Source of the DNA: Firmicutes bacterium CAG:95
GTDB lineage: Bacteria; Bacillota; Clostridia; Lachnospirales; Lachnospiraceae
Direction of reading: 5' to 3'
NCBI GenBank assembly: GCA_000438155.1
Contig: FR902878.1
Coordinates: 1-11,095, forward strand
DNA length: 11,095 nt
Shown: in pieces, positions 5,912-11,095 of the stretch
How the letters are laid out: the number at the start of each line of letters is the position of its first letter
How positions within the stretch are numbered: the first letter of the stretch is position 1
Notes under the pieces: generated by a model
The model's input: the letters and a program-made list of their open reading frames with translations, nothing else
Told to the model about the DNA's origin: nothing
The model's database searches: none
Program-made: the position numbers and the translations under genes

Positions 5912-7630
5912 ATGACCAATCGCGAGAAAATCATATCCAATGATTTTTACGATGTTGTAGCCGATTATGTGTTACTGGAAGAATTACGGGCGAGTGCTCC
6001 TGCCTATGTCTACCAGCCGGTGGGCGGAGAAATTGGAATTGCCTATATTGAGCGGAATAAATTTCCGCCTTTGAGCGTCGGAGGGATGTATCCTTATGAG
6101 TCGATACCAAAGCTGTATGGACTGATGCAGGATACGTTTGATCCGGCGCCTTTGCTTGTAAGCGGAATTACTGCAGTTTCCCGTCCACCGCTTAGTCTGA
6201 CCGGAAGAGGTGTTGTGGTGGGATTTTTGGATACCGGGATTGACTATCAGAATCCGGTCTTTTTAAACGAAGACGGTGGCACGCGCCTTTTGGGAATCTG
6301 GGATCAGACGATACAGGAGGGAGAGCCGCCTGCCGGAATTTATTATGGAACGGAGTACCGGAGGGATGTTATCAATGCCGCCCTGCAAAGCGAAGATCCC
6401 CTAAGTATTGTACCGAGTGTGGATGAAAACGGACACGGAACTGCGCTTGCCAGTGTGGCAGCCGGGAGCCTTTTAAATGAAGGCTTAAGCTTTGCTTCGG
6501 GAGCTGCGGATGCCGATCTTGTCATGGTAAAACTCCGGCAGGCAAAGCCTTATTTAAAGGAATTCTATGGAGTATCGCAGGAAACGGAGTGCTATGCGGA
6601 AAGCGATCTGCTGGTAGCAATCCGTTATCTGGAAAGCTATGCGATTTCCCTGTACCGGCCGCTCATTATCTGTATGGGAATGGGAACCTCCATGGGAGAC
6701 CATGAGGGACATTCAGTGCTTGCTGACTACTTAAGCAGTATTGCACTGCGCAGAAGCCGCTGCGTGATCTGCTGTGCCGGAAACGAGGGAAATGCTGCGC
6801 ATCACTATGAGGGAGGCTCACGTGCAGGGCAGACGGAATCTGTAGAGATCCGCGTCGATGAGCGGGAAAACGGTTTTACCATGGAGCTTTGGGGAAAGAT
6901 TCCGAACCGGCATGCCATTACCATCCGCACGCCGGGAGGGGAGGTGACACCGCAGGTGGATTTCCGGGAGCGGGATGTACGGGAGTTTTCATTTGTCTAC
7001 GAAAGCACAAAAGTACAGGTGGGACACATTCTGGTGGAGCAGCGCTCCGGTGAGGAGCTGATCTTTTTCCGGTTCCTTGATCCGGCACCCGGTGTATTTA
7101 CCATTTATGTGACGGCGATGGGAACGGGAAGTCAGGAGAATCAGGACAGCTTTCACATGTGGCTGCCGTTAAAGGAATTCCTGCGTGGAGAAACGTATTT
7201 CCTTCGTCCGTCACCCTATACAACGATTCTGGAACCGGGAAATGCAAGGGAGATCATTACGGTGAGTGCTTACGATGACCGGAACGGGAGCTTTTATATT
7301 TCTTCGGGAAGAGGATATACGAGGCAGGGACTGATCAAACCGGACTTTGCAGCTCCCGGTGTATCGATCAGCACAGCCCTTGGCAAAGGAACGGGAACCA
7401 GTCTGTCTGCAGCAATTTCGGCAGGCGCAGCTGCACAGTTCCTTCAATGGGCCATCGTTGAAGAAAACCAGCCCTGGGTCGGAAACCGGGAAATCCGCAA
7501 CTATCTGATTCGCGGAGCCAGGCGTCAGAGCGTAAGCGAAGCCACCTACCGGATTTATCCAAACAAGGAGGAGGGCTTCGGAAAGCTCAGTATTTCGGGA
7601 ACCTTTGATATTCTGGCCGGAACAGATTGA
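5912..7630 (+). CDS. Csp-like S8 (subtilisin family) serine protease
   Basis: Serine protease of 572 residues with an intact triad: Asp107 (GFLDTGID), His175 (ENGHGTALA) and Ser497 (GTGTSLSAA). The oxyanion Asn291 sits in CCAGNEGN. An N-terminal prodomain-like region covers about 1-95. A beta-rich insert at about 305-430, between the Asn and Ser blocks, matches the jelly-roll insert known in clostridial CspB proteases, which process SleC during spore germination. No signal peptide is visible. It starts three bases after the ClpX-like stop, with AGGA at 5901-5904 inside the end of that gene, so the two are probably translated together. No sleC or other germination gene is in the window, so a germination role is not shown. 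A cytoplasmic or spore-packaged processing protease are both possible. Confidence 0.9.
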   Translation: MTNREKIISNDFYDVVADYVLLEELRASAPAYVYQPVGGEIGIAYIERNKFPPLSVGGMYPYESIPKLYGLMQDTFDPAPLLVSGITAVSRPPLSLTGRGVVVGFLDTGIDYQNPVFLNEDGGTRLLGIWDQTIQEGEPPAGIYYGTEYRRDVINAALQSEDPLSIVPSVDENGHGTALASVAAGSLLNEGLSFASGAADADLVMVKLRQAKPYLKEFYGVSQETECYAESDLLVAIRYLESYAISLYRPLIICMGMGTSMGDHEGHSVLADYLSSIALRRSRCVICCAGNEGNAAHHYEGGSRAGQTESVEIRVDERENGFTMELWGKIPNRHAITIRTPGGEVTPQVDFRERDVREFSFVYESTKVQVGHILVEQRSGEELIFFRFLDPAPGVFTIYVTAMGTGSQENQDSFHMWLPLKEFLRGETYFLRPSPYTTILEPGNAREIITVSAYDDRNGSFYISSGRGYTRQGLIKPDFAAPGVSISTALGKGTGTSLSAAISAGAAAQFLQWAIVEENQPWVGNREIRNYLIRGARRQSVSEATYRIYPNKEEGFGKLSISGTFDILAGTD

Positions 7631-7787
7631 TTCTGTAGGAAGTAAATGTGACACAACAGAAAAATAATATGACGGAACAAAGATAATATAACAGAAAAAG
7701 ACATAATAACACCCCAATAACACAACAGAGCAATATTTGATTAACAGACGGTCGGGATTGCAAAGAAAAATCACCTGCATACCTCTA

Positions 7788-7818
7788 TACTGTTGAGTAG
7801 AAAACAGTAACGCTTTTT
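7788..7818 (+). terminator. Weak terminator-like hairpin
   Basis: TACTGTT at 7788-7794 pairs with AACAGTA at 7803-7809 over an 8-base loop, followed after four bases by five T residues. The stem is short and AT-rich, so termination would be weak. The right arm, AACAGTAACG, shares its core with the repeats at 1597-1609 and 2706-2718, so it may instead be a member of that repeat family. Confidence 0.3.
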
Positions 7819-7844
7819 GAATGGTTATGGAAATGGAACCGTAA

Positions 7845-7864
7845 GGGAGGTTAGTCAGGGGGGA
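7845..7864 (+). promoter_or_regulatory. Two ribosome-binding-like sites before the esterase
   Basis: A near-perfect GGGAGGTT at 7845-7852 lies about 17 bases from the ATG at 7870, too far for normal use. AGGGGGGA at 7857-7864 lies five bases from it and is the likelier site. An in-frame TAG at 7852-7854 and no start codon in between rule out an upstream start in this frame. Confidence 0.5.
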
Positions 7865-7869
7865 CGGCA

Positions 7870-9780
7870 ATGAACGAATTACAATTACCGCGATTGATCA
7901 GCAATCATATGGTCTTACAGAGAAACAAAGAAATTCATATCTGGGGACGGGATCTTCCGGGACACCGTGTCATGGTTTCCTTCCGGGGGGAGGAGGCTGT
8001 AGTGCAAACGGATGAGAAGGGAAATTTTTCACTCTTTCTGCAGAAGCAGGAGGCGGGGGGACCGTTCAGTATGCTGTTCCGGGATGACCTTGGAAATGAA
8101 GAGGTTGTTGGCGATGTGTACATTGGCGAGGTCTGGTTCTGTTCCGGGCAGTCCAATATGGAGCTTCCCATGAACCGGGTTAAGGACCGGTTCCCTGAGG
8201 ATGTGGCAGATTGTAAAAATACACAGATACGCACCTTTAAGATCCGGGAAAACGGTGTGTTTACCGCTCCTTTAGCAGAGCCAGAAAGCGGAGAGTGGAA
8301 GAGTGTACAGCCGGAGACAATTCTGGATTTTTCAGCAGCCGGGTATTATTTTGCCAAAGCTCTGCAGGAGCTTTTAAAGGTTCCGGTAGGATTTATTGAT
8401 GCAAGCCTTGGAGGATCCCTGATTGAATCCTGGATGAGCCGGGAGATGTTGCATGGAATGACTGCAGAGCTTGCACTTGCAGAAAAGTACAGTGATGCAG
8501 CGTTTGTGAAGGAACAGCTCCTTAAGAATGAACAGCAGAGCAATGCATGGCATGCCCGTCTCGATGCAGCGGATCAGGGCCTTAAACAGCATTGGGAGAA
8601 GGAGTGCTATGATAACGAAAACTGGGGAATGGTAACGGTTCCATTCCGGTTTGATGAGGTAGGGGAATTAAAGGGATTTATTGGAAGTGTGTGGCTGAAG
8701 CGGAACTTTACGGTGCCCCAAGAGATGGCAGGAAAACCCGCAAAGCTGTGGCTTGGAACGATTGTGGACAGTGATGTGGCATATCTTAACGGACAGCAGG
8801 TGGGGATCACCTATTATCAGTATCCGCCACGGAAATATGAGATTCCGAAAGGACTGCTGCGGGAAGGAACGAACACCATTGTGCTGCGTGTCATCAGTGA
8901 AAAGGCACAGGGACGGTTTACGGAAGGAAAGAAGTATGCCATTTTTAATGAGCAGGGAGAAATACCGTTAGACGGAACGTGGAGTTACTGCATCGGGGCT
9001 GCCTGTGAGCATGTGCCGGAGACGGATTTTGTGAACTGGAAGCCGACCGGACTTTACAATGGAATGACGGCACCCTGCCACAAGTATACGATTGCCGGAG
9101 TGAACTGGTATCAGGGCGAAAGCAATACACACCATCCGGACAATTATCTGGATCTGCTCCGGCGCATGATCGAGGGGTATCGTAAGGAATGGAATGATCC
9201 GAAACTACCGTTTCAGATCGTGGAGCTTCCCAATCTCATGGTGGATATGGAGGGCGCAGAAGAGGGGTGGAGAGTACTTCGGGAATTGCAACGCCGTTCC
9301 GCAGTAATTCCGGATGTGGATGTTGCAGTAACCATAGACCTTGGCGAGGACAATGACCTGCATCCGCAGAATAAGAAGGATCTCGGAAAGCGTCTGGCAC
9401 TGCTTGCCGCTGCGAGACTTGGCATTCCGGTGGAAAGTAAAGGACCGGAGGTAACGGAGATTACCGTGGCTTCAGATGAAGCGAATAACCTCCGGACGAT
9501 CCGGTTAACATGCAGCCATGCGGAAGGACTGCATGCCTCGTCCAAAGACAAGGGAAAGGAAATTCTGGATTTTGAAGTGGTAAATGATAACGGAGAGGTT
9601 CTGCAGCCCAAAACACAGATTAAAGGGCAGGAAATTGTACTTACGATCCCGGACAAGGAAACGGAAGTGAAGCTTATCCGCTACTGCTACCGGACTTCCA
9701 ATATCGGGGCACTGGTTTATAACCAGGCCGGCCTGCCGATGAGCCCTTTTGTAAGGAGGGTATATGAAGAGACTGTTTAA
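7870..9780 (+). CDS. Sialate O-acetylesterase-like carbohydrate esterase
   Basis: SGNH-type esterase of 636 residues expected to remove O-acetyl groups from sugars such as sialic acid or plant-derived oligosaccharides. The nucleophile block is CSGQSNMELP with Ser95. A second conserved block, WYQGESN, lies at 413-419. The Asp/His pair is D496-L-H498 in NDLHPQNK. Residues about 240-375 form an inserted beta-sandwich resembling the sugar-binding jelly roll of GH2 enzymes (WLKRNFTVP, VAYLNGQQVG, GTNTIVLRV), which splits the esterase fold as in the SIAE family. A beta-rich tail at about 526-636 follows. No signal peptide is visible, so action on imported glycans in the cytoplasm is likely. Its last 17 bases overlap the start of the GH2 glycosidase gene. 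The acetylated substrate is unresolved: sialate, xylan or mannan oligosaccharides all fit. Confidence 0.87.
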   Translation: MNELQLPRLISNHMVLQRNKEIHIWGRDLPGHRVMVSFRGEEAVVQTDEKGNFSLFLQKQEAGGPFSMLFRDDLGNEEVVGDVYIGEVWFCSGQSNMELPMNRVKDRFPEDVADCKNTQIRTFKIRENGVFTAPLAEPESGEWKSVQPETILDFSAAGYYFAKALQELLKVPVGFIDASLGGSLIESWMSREMLHGMTAELALAEKYSDAAFVKEQLLKNEQQSNAWHARLDAADQGLKQHWEKECYDNENWGMVTVPFRFDEVGELKGFIGSVWLKRNFTVPQEMAGKPAKLWLGTIVDSDVAYLNGQQVGITYYQYPPRKYEIPKGLLREGTNTIVLRVISEKAQGRFTEGKKYAIFNEQGEIPLDGTWSYCIGAACEHVPETDFVNWKPTGLYNGMTAPCHKYTIAGVNWYQGESNTHHPDNYLDLLRRMIEGYRKEWNDPKLPFQIVELPNLMVDMEGAEEGWRVLRELQRRSAVIPDVDVAVTIDLGEDNDLHPQNKKDLGKRLALLAAARLGIPVESKGPEVTEITVASDEANNLRTIRLTCSHAEGLHASSKDKGKEILDFEVVNDNGEVLQPKTQIKGQEIVLTIPDKETEVKLIRYCYRTSNIGALVYNQAGLPMSPFVRRVYEETV

Positions 9781-11095
9781 CGGAGGATGGAGCTTCTGGT
9801 GCGGAGAGCCGGATTTAGATGTGTCAGAGGCAGGGAAGCATCTTACAGAGTTTCAGAAAGTGGATCTGCCGCATGACTGGCTGATTGCAGATGCAAAGAA
9901 CCTGTACCGGGACGGCTGTGGATTTTACCGGAAAATTTTTTCGATGCAGCCAAAGGAAAACAAACGATATTCCCTGATTTTTGAAGGGGTGTATATGGAT
10001 ACCACCATCTGGGTAAATGAGCAGCAGGCAGGAGAGTGGAAGTATGGCTATTCCACCTTTGAAATCGACCTGACGCCATTTGTAAAGGCGGGGGAGAATG
10101 AGATTCTTGTTTCTGTGAATTTCCGTTCCCCTAACAGCCGCTGGTATTCCGGTGCCGGGATTTACCGGGATGTATGGTTTAAGGAAACGACAAAGACCTA
10201 TATCCGGGAAAACGGGGTTTATATCCATACGGAAGCCTGTGAGAAAAAGGTTGGGAAGGAACCGGACTTTTTACTCTATGCGGATACGGAGATTGTGGGA
10301 GATGCCTGGGACGAGGTGCGTCATACCTTATATGCGAAAAGAGAAGTCCCACCGGAGATTGAGCTTCCCTTCGAACTGCTGCTGGGAGATGAGATGGAAC
10401 TGGTAGAGGAAGCTTCACCAGAAGAAACCTATGCAGGTTCAGAGAGGGCAGATTTCTGTGTCTCTGAAACAATTATTTTTCATAATACAAATAAGAATAC
10501 CAATATTTACCGTGTGAAATCTCCCAGATGTTGGGATGTGGAGCATCCCCATCTTTATATTCTGAAAACCGGACTCTGGAAGGACGGAGAAATAATTCAG
10601 GAAGAGTACAGCCAGATCGGGTTCCGGAGCATTGCGTTTGATCCGGAGCAGGGCTTTCTTTTAAACGGACGGAGGGTGAAGCTGAACGGTGTCTGTGAGC
10701 ATCATGATCTGGGTGCACTGGGAGCTGCCTTTCACCGGGCGGCCATGGCAAGGAAATTTCGTATCTTAAAAGAAATGGGAGTGAATGCACTGCGTGGTAC
10801 GCACAACATGACAGCGCCCGCCGTAGTGGAGCTGGCAGATCAGATGGGAATCCTGATGATTTCAGAAGCCTTTGATATGTGGGAAAGGTCGAAAACTACT
10901 TATGATTATGCACGGTTTTTCAAGGAATGGAGCGAACGTGATGTGGAAAGCTGGGTGATGCGTGACCGGAATCATCCATGTATTATCATGTTCAGTATTG
11001 GAAATGAAATTTATGATACCCATGTGGATGCACATGGACGAGAGATTACGGTAAGGCTGCGTGACCTCGTGAAGAAGTATGATTACCGCAGGAAT
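9764..11095 (+). CDS. Glycoside hydrolase family 2 enzyme, 3' end missing
   Basis: Retaining exo-glycosidase, beta-galactosidase-like; 444 residues are visible with no in-frame stop before the window edge. The ATG at 9764 lies inside the end of the esterase gene (17-base overlap) with AAGGAGGG at 9753-9760, so the two are probably co-translated. The N-terminal jelly roll begins MKRLFNGGWSFW and includes PHDWL and GVYMDTTIWVN. An Ig-like sandwich follows, then the TIM barrel from about 300 with NGVCEHHDLGALGAAFH (308 on), RGTHN (344-348) and the acid/base Glu415 in FSIGNE. The nucleophile Glu and any C-terminal domains lie beyond the edge. There is no signal peptide. Galactosidase, glucuronidase and mannosidase activities cannot be separated from this part; the GALGAA-type block favours beta-galactosidase-like GH2 proteins. 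It probably acts on the glycan deacetylated by its neighbour. Confidence 0.92.
   Translation, partial: MKRLFNGGWSFWCGEPDLDVSEAGKHLTEFQKVDLPHDWLIADAKNLYRDGCGFYRKIFSMQPKENKRYSLIFEGVYMDTTIWVNEQQAGEWKYGYSTFEIDLTPFVKAGENEILVSVNFRSPNSRWYSGAGIYRDVWFKETTKTYIRENGVYIHTEACEKKVGKEPDFLLYADTEIVGDAWDEVRHTLYAKREVPPEIELPFELLLGDEMELVEEASPEETYAGSERADFCVSETIIFHNTNKNTNIYRVKSPRCWDVEHPHLYILKTGLWKDGEIIQEEYSQIGFRSIAFDPEQGFLLNGRRVKLNGVCEHHDLGALGAAFHRAAMARKFRILKEMGVNALRGTHNMTAPAVVELADQMGILMISEAFDMWERSKTTYDYARFFKEWSERDVESWVMRDRNHPCIIMFSIGNEIYDTHVDAHGREITVRLRDLVKKYDYRRN

Larger units (their letters stand above)
7631..7869. other. AT-rich intergenic region
   Basis: No gene is supported in these 239 bases. The first part, about 7640-7740, is strongly AT-rich with recurring ACAACAGA-like and ATAATA words, but they do not form a clean tandem repeat. 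A small inverted repeat lies at 7788-7809, and the purine-rich ribosome binding sites of the next gene fall at 7845-7864. The base composition differs sharply from the flanking coding DNA and marks the break between the protease block and the carbohydrate block. A promoter for the esterase gene probably lies here, but I could not place one with confidence. Confidence 0.6.

Noticed and set aside
7649..7711. Apparent 21-base tandem repeat in the AT-rich gap
   Set aside because: The first two units match at only about 14 of 21 positions in AT-rich sequence and the third fits worse. This is compatible with low complexity alone.
7758..7791. TTGCAA (7758-7763) with TATACT (7786-7791) as a promoter for the esterase gene
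   Set aside because: The -10 box is good but the 22-base spacer is too long, and TATACT also overlaps the left arm of the small hairpin.
7211..7870. Minus-strand open frame running from the esterase start through the gap into the S8 gene
   Set aside because: Most of it is antisense to the protease, including its catalytic Ser region. No ribosome binding site or domain supports it.

Overview
The window reads as chromosomal DNA of a gut-type Firmicute, most likely Lachnospiraceae (Clostridia). This rests on AGGAGG-type ribosome binding sites, moderate GC content, a Clostridia-style Csp-like subtilase, a lipoprotein version of trigger factor, and an acetylesterase/GH2 glycosidase pair typical of carbohydrate-degrading gut bacteria. 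The genus cannot be fixed from the sequence alone. All seven supported genes lie on the + strand. I see no tRNA, rRNA, CRISPR array or phage module.

Left edge (1-50): a short palindrome follows a reading frame that stops at 13-15. It looks like the right end of an IS200/IS605-type element whose body lies outside the window. Envelope block (83-4061): a cardiolipin synthase, then a trigger-factor-like FKBP lipoprotein, then a secreted coiled-coil NlpC/P60 murein hydrolase. The gaps between them hold a shared 13-base sequence and an imperfect palindrome that resembles a dispersed REP-like element.

Proteolysis block (4062-7630): a structured 224-bp leader with a long hairpin, a second hairpin and a cluster of GTAC sites precedes a divergent ClpX-like unfoldase. 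Three bases later comes a Csp-like S8 serine protease with a complete catalytic triad. The ClpX-like protein keeps its zinc finger, Walker motifs, pore loop and ClpP-docking IGF loop. It has a long acidic N-terminal extension and has lost the RKH motif of the substrate-recognition loop. No clpP or lon lies beside it. It is probably a specialised second ClpX.

Carbohydrate block (7631-11095): after an AT-rich 239-bp gap comes a sialate O-acetylesterase-like enzyme. Its stop overlaps the start of a GH2 glycosidase by 17 bases, and the GH2 gene runs off the right edge. Both lack signal peptides, so they probably strip acetyl groups and then cleave imported oligosaccharides in the cytoplasm.

The least ordinary material is the ClpX-like/S8 pair with its structured leader, and the repeat family in the intergenic gaps. 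No clearly new multi-gene system is demonstrated.
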